Part shown: positions 1 to 7,983 of the stretch, in pieces
Position numbering within the stretch: position 1 is the stretch's first letter
Layout of the letters: each line of letters opens with the position of its first letter
IMG/VR virus record: IMGVR_UViG_3300025009_001342
Coordinates: 1-42,179 of that record
Origin: a virus
Length of the DNA: 42,179 bases
Strand: one strand, 5' to 3'
Program-made: the position numbers and the translations under genes
Notes under the pieces: model-generated
Told to the model about the DNA's origin: nothing
What the model saw: the letters and a program-made list of their open reading frames with translations, nothing else
Database searches by the model: none

Positions 1-514
1 TTTTTCCAGAGTACATTTCATTTAGTTGATAACAATTTAATGTTGTGATCCATTTGTAAATAGAACCATTACGATAAACGGGTTGGCAATTTGGTATTGA
101 CCAAAAATATCCATCTTCTTTATTATTGCTTTCTTTCCCAGTCTTAACCTTATTACTTAAACTACCAAACACAGGCATATTGGCATTCCCCATATTTCTT
201 TCTCTCATTTTTTTCTTTAGTTCTTCATCAGATTCTACAACTTTATCAATTTTATCAACTTCAATAATCTTATCACTCCTATCTTCTTCCCATTTTTCAT
301 CCTCATCAATAATTTCATCCAAACTTTCAAATCCTGCTGAAGTTTCACTCATAGTTTTGCTAAATTCTTGTGTCATCGTATTGATTGCCTCTTCCTTAAC
401 TTGATTAACTACATTAGTGTTTGTCTGAGCAAGTCTGTCTCTACTTTTTCTTCCCATGTCTTCTTCTCCTTCCATAGTTTCCTTGACTAATTTATTAACC
501 ATATCAATAATCAT
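1..514 (-). CDS. Hypothetical acidic protein, C-terminus cut off by window edge
   Basis: An open minus-strand frame begins with ATG at 514, preceded by an AAAGGCGG ribosome site, and runs off the left edge with no stop (171 codons visible). The first ~110 residues are charged and helix-prone, beginning MIIDMVNKLVKETMEGEED, with an acidic Asp/Glu patch near residues 65-80. The later part has more aromatic residues (GYFWSIPNCQPVY). I see no transmembrane segment or signal peptide and do not recognise a family. It lies downstream of the conjugation genes in the same direction, so it may belong to the transfer operon, but a terminator-like hairpin at 585-620 separates them. Confidence 0.75.
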   Translation of the reverse strand, partial: MIIDMVNKLVKETMEGEEDMGRKSRDRLAQTNTNVVNQVKEEAINTMTQEFSKTMSETSAGFESLDEIIDEDEKWEEDRSDKIIEVDKIDKVVESDEELKKKMRERNMGNANMPVFGSLSNKVKTGKESNNKEDGYFWSIPNCQPVYRNGSIYKWITTLNCYQLNEMYSGK

Positions 515-584
515 AATAAAACCGCCTTTCTATGACTATATCATATTTATACACAAAAACATAGAGAATAATACCTAAATTTTC

Positions 585-620
585 TTAAAAATAAAGAAAA
601 AGAATGATTTCTCATTCTTT
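585..620 (-). terminator. Rho-independent terminator after the small gene at 621
   Basis: A 9-bp perfect inverted repeat (AAAGAATGA / TCATTCTTT, arms 599-607 and 612-620, 4-nt loop) directly follows the stop codon at 621. In the minus direction it is followed by a T-rich run. The stem is AT-rich, so strength is uncertain. Confidence 0.6.
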
Positions 621-788
621 CTAATCAATAATTATCCCTTTTTCTCTTAGAAAATCCTCTTCTGCAAGTAATATTTCCTCAATAAGATTCTCGTTAACTC
701 CTGTCCTTTGAGCAATTTGTTGAATCATAAGATCAACATCAATCGTCGGTTTGCTAAAACTATTGATGATGTTCCCTAAAATTCCCAT
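621..788 (-). CDS. Small hypothetical protein, 55 aa
   Basis: The ATG at 788 has AAGGAG eight bases upstream, and the frame ends in TAG at 621. The product starts MGILGNIINSFSKPTIDV and continues as an acidic helical segment (QQIAQRTGVNENLIEEILL). That segment resembles a short helix-turn-helix or coiled region, but I cannot assign a family. It is the last gene before a terminator hairpin, immediately downstream of the replication-relaxation gene (13-bp gap), so it is probably co-transcribed with the transfer genes. Confidence 0.7.
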   Translation of the reverse strand: MGILGNIINSFSKPTIDVDLMIQQIAQRTGVNENLIEEILLAEEDFLREKGIIID

Positions 789-801
789 TATAGCCATCTC
801 C

Positions 802-1569
802 TTATTTCATTTTCCATACCGTGATATCTGGAATTATTCTTATCTTTTTCATATTTGGATATTGAGTAAAAATATAAAAATTTTCTCTTAATTCTTCTAT
901 TTGAGCGATGTTAACTTGTTTGCCTAAGTTAGTTAATCTTCTAAACCCTGCTGAATTAGTTAACCAAAACAATTGAGGAAACCCCTTTACCTTCTGAGAT
1001 ACTTTTTCGTAAATATCAATCTTTTCTTTCAGTTGTTTTTTAGATTCTGTCCCTGCGTCAATTTCAAATAACAAGGTGGTGTCTTGTTCATCCTTAGTTA
1101 ACACAATCAATATATCTGATCTAAAAATATATTGCTTACCATTTTCTCTATCCTTGTATTTATAAATGAATTCAGGTTTATATTGCTTAATAAAAATCTT
1201 ATTTAAATTTTGCTCCCGAATCAGCAAAGCATAAATTTCATTAACTAATAGTTGATGAGTATAATCTGAAGGTAGTTTAGATAAATTCACTCCACCAATT
1301 TGGCAAAGTAATTTACCTGCCGTAACTAAGGATTCGCCATTTAATGCCACTGGAGTTCTTTTAATAAATTCTAATCTTTCTATTTTAGCTAGTCTTCGAT
1401 TACAAACAGTTAAACTTTGTTTAGATTGAAAGAACATTATTTGAATCTGAGTTCTGGAAAAAATTTTAAAATCTCTAATACTTCTTATTATCTCTAAATC
1501 TCTCCCCGTTAAATGGGCGTACTTTTGTCCCAAAATCAATTTTTCCAACATCAAATCTTTGCTGATCAT
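802..1569 (-). CDS. Replication-relaxation (Replic_Relax) family protein, conjugation accessory
   Basis: A 255-residue protein. The first ~95 residues look like a winged helix (TGRDLEIIRSIRDFKIFSRT followed by a recognition-helix-like stretch ending LEFIKRT). The second half carries RSDILIVL...LLFEIDAGTE, which resembles the restriction-endonuclease-like D...E-x-D core of the Replic_Relax family found next to conjugation genes in Firmicutes. I chose ATG 1569 because AGAGGTG lies seven bases before it; a TTG two codons upstream (1575) lacks that spacing. It overlaps the coupling-ATPase gene by about 95 bp, implying translational coupling. A role in processing DNA for transfer is inferred from family and context. 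No other relaxase is visible in the window. Confidence 0.7.
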   Translation of the reverse strand: MISKDLMLEKLILGQKYAHLTGRDLEIIRSIRDFKIFSRTQIQIMFFQSKQSLTVCNRRLAKIERLEFIKRTPVALNGESLVTAGKLLCQIGGVNLSKLPSDYTHQLLVNEIYALLIREQNLNKIFIKQYKPEFIYKYKDRENGKQYIFRSDILIVLTKDEQDTTLLFEIDAGTESKKQLKEKIDIYEKVSQKVKGFPQLFWLTNSAGFRRLTNLGKQVNIAQIEELRENFYIFTQYPNMKKIRIIPDITVWKMK

Positions 1570-3178
1570 TGTCAATCACCTCTATATTAAAATCTGGTTC
1601 GGGGATATAATCCGATTCCAAAATTTCTTCCATAATTTCATCAACAGAACGTAAATATTTTTGACTATTTTGATTAATAGCATCTGGTATTTGCTTGCGT
1701 AAAGGTTTGGTTGGAGGATCACATTTAATAATAGATATACTTTTTTCACTTTTGTATAAAAATCTACAGAGTGCATGATATTTAGGAAGATTAAGAATAG
1801 CATATCTGTTAGACATATCTTTTTCTTCATCTCCTGTTTCAAATTCTTTAAACAGTGTTTGTGCTCCTCCTCTACCTATAGCAAAAGATATAATCTGAGG
1901 TTGTACTTCTAACATCATTCTAATAAGTGATTGAATTTGAGTTTGTTCTGGAGACTGGAAGAAAAAATGTAAGCATAGTCGGTATTTTCTTGCTTCTGTT
2001 AAAATTTCTTCAATTCCAGCCTCATTTGACAAATACATTTGGGGTTCGTCAAGAAAAAGCATGAAAATCCTCCTTTTATTTTTATCTGTAATATCAAATC
2101 TTGATAAAGCTGCAATCCAAAACTTAGAAATAATTAGAGGGATCAGTATCTCAATATTAACTTTTCCGACAGCAACTTTTGGGGCTTTAATTAAAAGTAT
2201 TTTTCCTTCATCCATTATCGTCCTGAAGTCAATAGTAGATTTGTTTTGACATATAATTGATTTCAAATAATCATTATTAGTAAGATTTCCTACTTTGTTT
2301 AACAATGGTTTAATCATATCTCTTTTAACTGATGGAGGTTGGGCTTCAAATCTGTCCCAATATCTAACAACAGAAGCGTTCCTTTTGTTTTTTCTTAAAG
2401 ACTTTACTATTTGTTCACGATATTCTACTTCAGTTAACATTTTGATAATTCCTAAAAGAGTTTTAGGATAATCAGTTTGTTTAAGAATCGCGTTCAATGA
2501 ATTTGATAAAAGATCCTCACTTGCAAAACCTATTTGTTCTCCGAATCTTTTTTTGAAAAATGAAATTATCTCTGCATGAATAAAGTGGGGAAACTGTTTC
2601 TCAACTTTTTCATCAAATTCTAAGAGATTAATTCCTGGAAGAAAATCTTTATTGGAAAAGTCTAATAAAACAACATCCTCTAATCTATTTTCTGGGATAG
2701 ACATTAAAATATTGTCAATTAATGCTCCATCTGCTACGTCTATAACACAAAATCCTGCGGTATTGAAATTTTGTAAATTGTTAATTTTAGATATTTGGAT
2801 TGCAATATTTTCAGCCAAATTTGTCTTGCCACTCCCAGGTGAACCCACGTATATAGAATTTTTGCTAAGGTCGTCAAAATGATCTATAGGATAACTAATT
2901 ACATTTTTTGTATTTAAATCTTTGCCCATTACTATACCATTACCTTTGAGTAAAAATTTACTAGGTTTTAACACTACCCTATCTCCTAACGAATTTTTAT
3001 CATCGCCAAACTTCAAATTAGGTAATTTATAATCTGGAATACCTTGACCTAAAATACCATTTGAAATCATTTGAACTGTATAACCAAGACATCCTAACAC
3101 AAATTTACTGCTATATAGAGCAGAATATTTTCCTGATTTAATGGTTAAGTCTTTAATCTTATTAATTTTATCTCCCAC
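1475..3178 (-). CDS. VirD4/TraG-type coupling ATPase
   Basis: About 567 residues. The Walker A loop is GSPGSGKTNL near residue 115 and the Walker B is RIFMLFLDEPQMYL near residue 375. It is followed by EARKYRLCLHFFFQSPEQTQ, the counterpart of the conserved helix and Q-loop that follow Walker B in TraG/TraD/VirD4 proteins. These ATPases bring the DNA-protein substrate to the type IV secretion channel at the membrane. The N-terminus has only a weakly hydrophobic stretch (FVLGCLGYTV), not two clear membrane spans. GTG at 3178 sits nine bases after AAAGGGG; TTG at 3187 is an alternative. The start overlaps the end of the VirB4 gene by 11 bp. Motifs support the superfamily strongly and the exact subfamily less so. 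Confidence 0.8.
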   Translation of the reverse strand: MGDKINKIKDLTIKSGKYSALYSSKFVLGCLGYTVQMISNGILGQGIPDYKLPNLKFGDDKNSLGDRVVLKPSKFLLKGNGIVMGKDLNTKNVISYPIDHFDDLSKNSIYVGSPGSGKTNLAENIAIQISKINNLQNFNTAGFCVIDVADGALIDNILMSIPENRLEDVVLLDFSNKDFLPGINLLEFDEKVEKQFPHFIHAEIISFFKKRFGEQIGFASEDLLSNSLNAILKQTDYPKTLLGIIKMLTEVEYREQIVKSLRKNKRNASVVRYWDRFEAQPPSVKRDMIKPLLNKVGNLTNNDYLKSIICQNKSTIDFRTIMDEGKILLIKAPKVAVGKVNIEILIPLIISKFWIAALSRFDITDKNKRRIFMLFLDEPQMYLSNEAGIEEILTEARKYRLCLHFFFQSPEQTQIQSLIRMMLEVQPQIISFAIGRGGAQTLFKEFETGDEEKDMSNRYAILNLPKYHALCRFLYKSEKSISIIKCDPPTKPLRKQIPDAINQNSQKYLRSVDEIMEEILESDYIPEPDFNIEVIDNDQQRFDVGKIDFGTKVRPFNGERFRDNKKY

Positions 3179-4679
3179 TATACTCAACCCCTTTCATTTC
3201 TTCGTAATTAGTGTTGAATAGAAGATATTCTTTATCATCAAATATTGGTCTAAAAGCATATTGCTTAGTTCCTATAGTCATCCAACCTTGTCCTTTCTCA
3301 ATTCTAGATAAGTAGTCAATAATGTGAGGTGGTATATTCATATAATTACTAATATGTTGCAACTCTAAAGAAGTTAAATGAAGAATTAAAGTATTGGCAC
3401 AATTTTTAATAATTAATTCAATATCATCCTTAGAGCAATCAGTGAGGTTCTGGGTGCAAACAAAAATGCCCACCCCTCTCTTACGATAACCTTTAGCAAT
3501 TGCTACAACTCTCTTAATTACTGCATCCGTTTTTAAAATATTCCATGCTTCATCAATTACAATAAGACAATCTTTAAATTCAGTTTTGAGTAAGAACTTT
3601 TCAAAATCCTTAGATATAATAACAATATTCCTTGAAGTTAATTTAGCATATTCACCAGTGATATCAAGAATATAAATTTTCTTATGTGCAGATATTTTCT
3701 TTATAATTGACTTTACTGCAAAACTCTTGCCACTTCCTGAAATTCCAAAAATGAAAAATGAATTATTAAATGTCTCTGCAAAGTTAATTTTAATTAATTG
3801 ATGGTTTTGATAATCATATCCAATAGTAATACCTTTGCCGGAAACATATCTTACAAATGGATAGAAATTACTAATTGCACTTGTTAAAAATACTTTTAAC
3901 TCCTTTACATGATCAATTTCTTTGTATGCTCTGAAATTCTTGAAACAATTAAAATGTTCACAATTAGCAAACTTAAATCTTATCTGCATACCATCTAAAA
4001 GCATAGATATTTGCTTTGTTTTTGTTTCTAATTGTTCAAGTGTTTGTCCTTTAATTAAGATATATAATCCAACCATGCAAAGTTTTTCTTCATTTCCCAT
4101 AAGATCAACCATTGTTTTTTGTAACTTCTCTACAATTTCATCTTCTACAAAAAACTCTTGATTTGGGTTCTTTGAGGCTTTCCAATTTACATTTGCTTCA
4201 GTAGTATCAATTCTTTTTTTTACGGCCTTTACAGCCTCTTCTTGTGGCAATGGAAAGATAGTAATAGCAATCTCAGTGTCAGGAATCATTAGATTGTTTA
4301 TGAATCCCACAGAAAGCATTTGAGGATATTGGATAACTTTAATTAATTTAGCAAAATATTTTTCATTGTTTTCAGTGACAGAAATATACTTCCTAAATTC
4401 TTTAATTTGGATATTGCTTGAAGTTGAACATTCAGATTGAGCATAGTCCATTCCCGAATTACGCAGGTTTTCACAAATATCAGAATTGGTAATTAGATAA
4501 TAACTTGATTCGTTTATTTGTGTATCTTTGTTTAAATAATTTAAATCAGTTTTACAAATTATCCTTGATGAATCATTTAGAGAATTTAGCAAATATTTAA
4601 ACTTGGATCTGAGTAATATTTGATCTTCTTTTGTTGCTAAAAGATAGTTTGCTTTTGGGTAAAGTTGATATTGAAACAT
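3168..4679 (-). CDS. VirB4-like type IV secretion ATPase
   Basis: A 503-residue protein with Walker A GISGSGKSF near residue 312, Walker B DCLIVIDEAWNIL near residue 367, and RGVGIFVCTQNLTD after it. This is the typical VirB4/TrbE/ConE arrangement, with an N-terminal domain ahead of a C-terminal AAA core. VirB4 energises pilus and channel assembly at the inner face of the membrane. It is somewhat shorter than usual (about 600-800 residues). The ATG at 4679 has an AAAGGA site about 14 bases upstream, so translation probably depends on the overlapping upstream PrgI-like gene (83-bp overlap). Confidence 0.88.
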   Translation of the reverse strand: MFQYQLYPKANYLLATKEDQILLRSKFKYLLNSLNDSSRIICKTDLNYLNKDTQINESSYYLITNSDICENLRNSGMDYAQSECSTSSNIQIKEFRKYISVTENNEKYFAKLIKVIQYPQMLSVGFINNLMIPDTEIAITIFPLPQEEAVKAVKKRIDTTEANVNWKASKNPNQEFFVEDEIVEKLQKTMVDLMGNEEKLCMVGLYILIKGQTLEQLETKTKQISMLLDGMQIRFKFANCEHFNCFKNFRAYKEIDHVKELKVFLTSAISNFYPFVRYVSGKGITIGYDYQNHQLIKINFAETFNNSFFIFGISGSGKSFAVKSIIKKISAHKKIYILDITGEYAKLTSRNIVIISKDFEKFLLKTEFKDCLIVIDEAWNILKTDAVIKRVVAIAKGYRKRGVGIFVCTQNLTDCSKDDIELIIKNCANTLILHLTSLELQHISNYMNIPPHIIDYLSRIEKGQGWMTIGTKQYAFRPIFDDKEYLLFNTNYEEMKGVEYSGR

Positions 4680-4944
4680 TTTGTTTTGTCATTCCTTTCC
4701 ACTTAAATTTAAAGAAAGATACTACTCCTTGGTCTATATCTGTTTTCGTAAGAATTGCTGTAGGAATACCAATATTTGGTAATATAAATAATTTTAAATA
4801 AATAGGTAAAGTTGTATTAAAAACCGATAATCCAAGTATAACCCCACCTATTAAATAAATAGTTTGTTTCCCTGTAAGTCCATAAAATATTTCATCCTTC
4901 ATTTCAATAATTTGATTTGTGTCGAACATTTCAGTATTTAACAT
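4597..4944 (-). CDS. PrgI/VirB3-like conjugation membrane protein
   Basis: A 115-residue protein with two adjacent hydrophobic segments (TIYLIGGVILGLSVF and LPIYLKLFILPNIGIPTAIL) and a basic C-terminal tail. This size and topology directly upstream of a virB4 gene is characteristic of the PrgI/VirB3/TcpE group. ATG at 4944 has AAGGAGG six bases away, overlapping the stop of the preceding gene, so the pair is tightly coupled. Family membership is inferred from topology and gene order more than from a signature motif. Confidence 0.75.
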   Translation of the reverse strand: MLNTEMFDTNQIIEMKDEIFYGLTGKQTIYLIGGVILGLSVFNTTLPIYLKLFILPNIGIPTAILTKTDIDQGVVSFFKFKWKGMTKQNVSISTLPKSKLSFSNKRRSNITQIQV

Positions 4945-4948
4945 TAAA

Positions 4949-5944
4949 TTACCTCCTTCTACTCGCTCCTCTTCTTGAAGACATCATACCTCCCATTCTA
5001 CCAAATCCACTATATCTAATAAGTTTTCTAGGGCTTAATCCATATTTTATCTCTCTAAACATAGCAACTGGATTCGGAGCTTGGTGTCCATAACTAATCC
5101 ATTGTTGAACATATGAAGGTGCTTTTAGCATAAATGATCCTGCCGATATACAAAGCATAATATGATAAAGTCCTCCGTGATTTGATTTTGATATTGAAGA
5201 CTCAAATCCTAACCAAATCACCATAATAATCGCATGGATAATTGGAGCAATTAAGTTATCTAATAATTCATCAATCCATACCTGTCTCATATTTTGATGT
5301 TTGGGAAATAAACATAGATAGAAAAATATAGGTGCTGTAGCAACTAGAAACATAATAGAAATCATTCTCATGAAATAAAACCATATTAAATTGACTAATA
5401 TCATTGCAAAAATTAAAGTGAATATAATTAGACCTAAACCATACTGTGGAGTTAAAGCTCTGACCATTTGTGCTTCTGAACCGCCTAGAGATAGAATAAC
5501 AATGGTAAATTTGTTTGTTGCATCTATTATCATTGGAAGTGCAATTATTGCAATATTTACAATGACCATTGATTGAGCTATCTTCACAATATATTCTGTA
5601 CTCTGATATTTACTACTTTTATTCATAATTTGCATAATTCCAAAATATACAATTCCTGCTATTGAGAATGTCATTATGATCTTTAAGAAGAAATAGTATA
5701 AAGATAATATTGTAGGATTTTCTGCCAATACATTAGGCGTGTGAAGAAATAATTGTGTAAAATTTTGAACTAGAGAATCAGTAATAAAATGTTCTAATCT
5801 TCCATTTACTGTAGAAATATCTTGAGGTGTAGGTGCATTAAATAAAGCATCATTAACATTTTGAACTGTTTCTAGGGATGGAGGTGTGATAAAAAATTTA
5901 ATTATAGCATCTCCTGCTTCTCCAACAGTGAGCAATGGAATCAT
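4949..5944 (-). CDS. VirB6/TrbL-like polytopic membrane protein
   Basis: A 331-residue protein with about six hydrophobic segments between residues 80 and 275 (for example IIMTFSIAGIVYFGIMQIM and LGLIIFTLIFAMILVNLIWF) and a strongly basic C-terminal tail (GMMSSRRGASRRR). Length, topology and position between a pilin-like gene and PrgI/virB4 match the VirB6/TrbL channel component. The ATG at 5944 directly abuts AAGGGG, leaving no spacer. TTG three codons further in (5935) sits at a normal 9-base distance and may be the real start. Confidence 0.78.
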   Translation of the reverse strand: MIPLLTVGEAGDAIIKFFITPPSLETVQNVNDALFNAPTPQDISTVNGRLEHFITDSLVQNFTQLFLHTPNVLAENPTILSLYYFFLKIIMTFSIAGIVYFGIMQIMNKSSKYQSTEYIVKIAQSMVIVNIAIIALPMIIDATNKFTIVILSLGGSEAQMVRALTPQYGLGLIIFTLIFAMILVNLIWFYFMRMISIMFLVATAPIFFYLCLFPKHQNMRQVWIDELLDNLIAPIIHAIIMVIWLGFESSISKSNHGGLYHIMLCISAGSFMLKAPSYVQQWISYGHQAPNPVAMFREIKYGLSPRKLIRYSGFGRMGGMMSSRRGASRRR

Positions 5945-5974
5945 CCCCTTTATGAAGTTATAATAATTTTAATC

Positions 5975-6226
5975 TTAAAATTTTGGCATTGTTGGAAATA
6001 CTCCTTTAAGTATTGTCCAGACAATCTTCACTACCCAAGGCCCAACAATTATAGTTATACATCCACGGATTACCGATTCCTTAAGCTCTTTGGATTGAGC
6101 TTTCCAATTTCCATTTCCAATGACATCCATGACACCAGCCCAGACTATCATGATCATAGCTAAACCAATTCCTAGTCCAGATAATAATAAACAAATTTTT
6201 GTTGACCACTGGTTAAATTCTTCCAT
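5975..6226 (-). CDS. VirB2/TrbC-like small two-helix membrane protein (pilin candidate)
   Basis: An 83-residue protein with two membrane segments (CLLLSGLGIGLAMIMIVWAG and CITIIVGPWVVKIVWTILKG) joined by a charged loop. This is the usual layout of VirB2/TrbC-type pilin subunits and of small TrbC-like proteins in Gram-positive transfer operons. ATG at 6226 has AGGAGG eight bases upstream. It is the first gene of the minus-strand transfer set (VirB2-VirB6-VirB3-VirB4-VirD4 order). No cleavable signal peptide is obvious, so surface-pilin function is an inference. Confidence 0.65.
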   Translation of the reverse strand: MEEFNQWSTKICLLLSGLGIGLAMIMIVWAGVMDVIGNGNWKAQSKELKESVIRGCITIIVGPWVVKIVWTILKGVFPTMPKF

Positions 6227-6458
6227 GATAAAAACCTCCTAGAAATTTTAATTTTTCCATGCCTCTTTACTAAGAAGACCTAGATTTTAAAATCTGAATC
6301 CCTTTATTCATGCGGTCTGTAGGGTTCAGGGTGTATTAATGGCAATATAGGTGGTTAATATAGGGTTCTTGTCTTGATTTTTACAAACATTCATGTATAA
6401 TCGACATTATTTTGGTTAATAATATGGTCAACGAAATAAATTAAGGAGTGTGAATTTA
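6227..6458. promoter_or_regulatory. Divergent control region between transfer genes and the 33-aa gene
   Basis: A 232-bp gap between oppositely oriented genes. It holds a 14-bp perfect palindrome (AGATTTTAAAATCT, 6282-6295), two direct copies of TAGGGTTC about 33 bp apart (in 6329-6367), and the plus-strand promoter listed separately. For the minus-strand transfer operon the best candidate is TTGACC near 6432-6427 with a poor -10 (TAATGT) 16 bases on. I do not consider that minus promoter established. Confidence 0.4.
6374..6401 (+). promoter_or_regulatory. Plus-strand promoter for the 33-aa peptide gene
   Basis: TTGATT at 6374-6379, a 16-bp spacer and a perfect TATAAT at 6396-6401. The next feature downstream is the AAGGAG/ATG of the small plus-strand gene at 6459. 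Confidence 0.65.
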
Positions 6459-6560
6459 ATGTTTTTACTGCCAATGTTTGTTGTAGGAGTAGGTTTGGTG
6501 GGTTATTCAGCATATGAATTAGTTAATACAGTGCAACAATTAAGCAAACTTATTCAATAA
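6459..6560 (+). CDS. 33-aa hydrophobic peptide in a stand-alone transcription unit
   Basis: ATG at 6459 follows TTAAGGAGTGTGAATTTA, a strong ribosome site nine bases away, and the frame ends in TAA at 6560. The peptide begins MFLLPMFVVGVGLVGYSAYE and ends NTVQQLSKLIQ: one membrane-spanning helix with a short amphipathic tail. It has its own promoter (6374-6401) and terminator (6586-6611) and opposes all its neighbours, so it is a complete single-gene unit. Size and topology recall small membrane peptides such as type I toxins or secretion-accessory peptides. No antisense RNA is evident, so no function is assigned. Confidence 0.75.
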   Translation: MFLLPMFVVGVGLVGYSAYELVNTVQQLSKLIQ

Positions 6561-6585
6561 TAAAATTCATATGCTATAATTCAAT

Positions 6586-6611
6586 CCCCTCATTTGAGGG
6601 GTTTATTTTTT
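6586..6611 (+). terminator. Rho-independent terminator of the 33-aa gene
   Basis: CCCCTC / GAGGGG (6586-6591 and 6596-6601, ATTT loop) is followed by TTTATTTTTT on the plus strand. It also lies at the stop codon of the convergent gene at 6603. Confidence 0.85.
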
Positions 6612-6800
6612 AGCAAAATGCTTGATACTTTTGACAATTGATTCTTTAGACCAATATGCTCCAAAACCAAACATTAAAACTCCTAATGCGCCCATTGTCC
6701 ATCCTAAAACCCAGTATGAAGGAGTAAGAAAAATCTCACCAAATTCTAATAGTGAAAAACTTCCAACTAAAAACATAAGAGCTTTTGTATCTTTTTTCAT
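6603..6800 (-). CDS. Small membrane protein, two predicted spans
   Basis: A 65-residue protein: MKKDTKALMFLVGSFSLLEF, then WVLGWTMGALGVLMFGFGAY, then a basic tail (KSIKHFAKK). ATG at 6800 has AAAGGAGG eight bases upstream. It follows the M23 peptidase gene by 16 bp, so they are probably co-transcribed. Family not recognised. A role with the transfer apparatus is only suggested by position. Confidence 0.7.
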   Translation of the reverse strand: MKKDTKALMFLVGSFSLLEFGEIFLTPSYWVLGWTMGALGVLMFGFGAYWSKESIVKSIKHFAKK

Positions 6801-6816
6801 AATAAGTCCTCCTTTT

Positions 6817-7398
6817 CTATTTGCTTTTAGCAGGTAAATAATTAATTGGATTTAATGAATTAGTTCCATTATTAGTACGAATTTCAAAATGTACATGTGG
6901 GCCTCTGGATAGTAATCCGGTATTTCCAGACAAAGCAATTACATCATTTTGATTTACTTTATCTCCAACGTTGACTAATAATTGATTATTATGTGCATAC
7001 ACAGTCTGTTTTCCATCAGAATGATTGATATACACAACATTTCCAATCATTTCATTAAATTCTGCTTTAATTACTATGCCAAAATTAGAGCAATAAACTT
7101 TACTATTTTCCACTACTGCAATATCAATTCCATAATGAAATCCATTTAATGAAGACTCTCTTGGGCCATAAGGACTTGAGATTATTCCATCTACTGGATA
7201 AATATAATTAGAGGAAGAAGAAGTAAGCAATATATAAGTTTTATTAATGACAATGTTTAAGATACTTTTTGCTTCCTCTGTGGTCAACTCTCCTTTAGCT
7301 GAGACAGGATGAGGTATTGACAATAAAGTTAATAATAAAAGTGAAAATAATAGTTTTTTGCTTGGCTTGGGAATTAATTTTCCTTTTGTTTTTCTCAT
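6817..7398 (-). CDS. Secreted M23-family (LytM-like) zinc metallopeptidase
   Basis: A 193-residue protein. Residues 1-35 form a signal peptide (basic start, LLFSLLLLTLLSI core, likely cleavage after PVSA). The M23 domain spans about residues 68-190 with the metal ligands in HYGIDIA (HxxxD) and GPHVHFEI (HxH). M23 enzymes cut peptide cross-links in peptidoglycan outside the membrane. Next to secretion genes, this would open the Gram-positive wall for the transfer channel, the job CwlT/Orf14-type hydrolases do in other systems. The ATG at 7398 has only GAGAGTG upstream, and the preceding gene ends three bases away, so coupling is likely. Confidence 0.88.
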   Translation of the reverse strand: MRKTKGKLIPKPSKKLLFSLLLLTLLSIPHPVSAKGELTTEEAKSILNIVINKTYILLTSSSSNYIYPVDGIISSPYGPRESSLNGFHYGIDIAVVENSKVYCSNFGIVIKAEFNEMIGNVVYINHSDGKQTVYAHNNQLLVNVGDKVNQNDVIALSGNTGLLSRGPHVHFEIRTNNGTNSLNPINYLPAKSK

Positions 7399-7401
7399 AA
7401 T

Positions 7402-7614
7402 TCACTCTCTTATAAAATAAGGAGTCAAAACCAAATTCCCTTTATAACATTGATTTGCACTCATATAAACCTTTCTCCAACCTCTCGTCATTAAATCTTC
7501 ATAAAATTTTCTTTTATAATTCACAAAATCATCAACACTATCAAATTCCAAATGATTAATAATGTCATGGATTCTACGACCTTTATTAACCATTATTGAT
7601 AATTTAATTCTCAT
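7402..7614 (-). CDS. Small hypothetical protein, 70 aa
   Basis: ATG at 7614 with AAGGAGG ten bases upstream; the frame ends in TGA three bases before the peptidase start. The product (MRIKLSIMVNKGRRIHDIIN...) is basic at the start and rich in aromatic residues later (TRGWRKVYMSANQCY). No membrane span or signal peptide. The next gene is in the same frame after the TGA, which shows TGA is read as stop here. Confidence 0.65.
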   Translation of the reverse strand: MRIKLSIMVNKGRRIHDIINHLEFDSVDDFVNYKRKFYEDLMTRGWRKVYMSANQCYKGNLVLTPYFIRE

Positions 7615-7643
7615 TTAATAATACCTCCTTAAATTAAAGTACC

Positions 7644-7946
7644 TTAATCAACTCTTCTCCTCGGATAAATCCTATCTTTATCCTTACCATCCCAATCTGG
7701 AGATTTTAAAGAAACAAAATTCTCTCCTAAATTAACTCTAATGGCAAATCTCTGATCACATGTCGGACAATAATTTAAAACATGAATAAGTTCAGAATCA
7801 GTATCTTTTGTGATAATAGATTTTTCGGTAAATGTAGGATATTTAATTGCACATATTTAACAATTAAAAGTTACAGTTTGAAGTCGTTTTTGTGCTTTCT
7901 TATAGAGAGAATTACTTGGTTTTAGGATTGTATATAGTTTTCTCAT
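7644..7946 (-). pseudogene. Zinc-ribbon protein with an in-frame TAA inside its first CxxC
   Basis: ATG at 7946 follows GGGAGGAATTATTA, a good ribosome site. The frame would encode 100 residues but has TAA at 7859-7857, giving FNC*ICAIKYP. The second cysteine pair is intact downstream (YCPTCDQRF), so TAA stands at an x position of a CxxC...CxxC zinc ribbon. The downstream part stays open to TAA at 7644 and ends DKDRIYPRRRVD. As read, only a 29-residue fragment would be made. Simplest explanation: a recent nonsense mutation. Readthrough or a sequence error cannot be excluded. Confidence 0.75.
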
Positions 7947-7983
7947 TAATAATTCCTCCCTTATAACTATTCTTACCCCCTAC

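Noticed and set aside
126-404. Plus-strand 92-aa serine/leucine-rich open frame
   Set aside because: It lies opposite the minus-strand gene at 1-514, has low-complexity composition from reverse-complemented Glu/Asp codons, and has no ribosome site.
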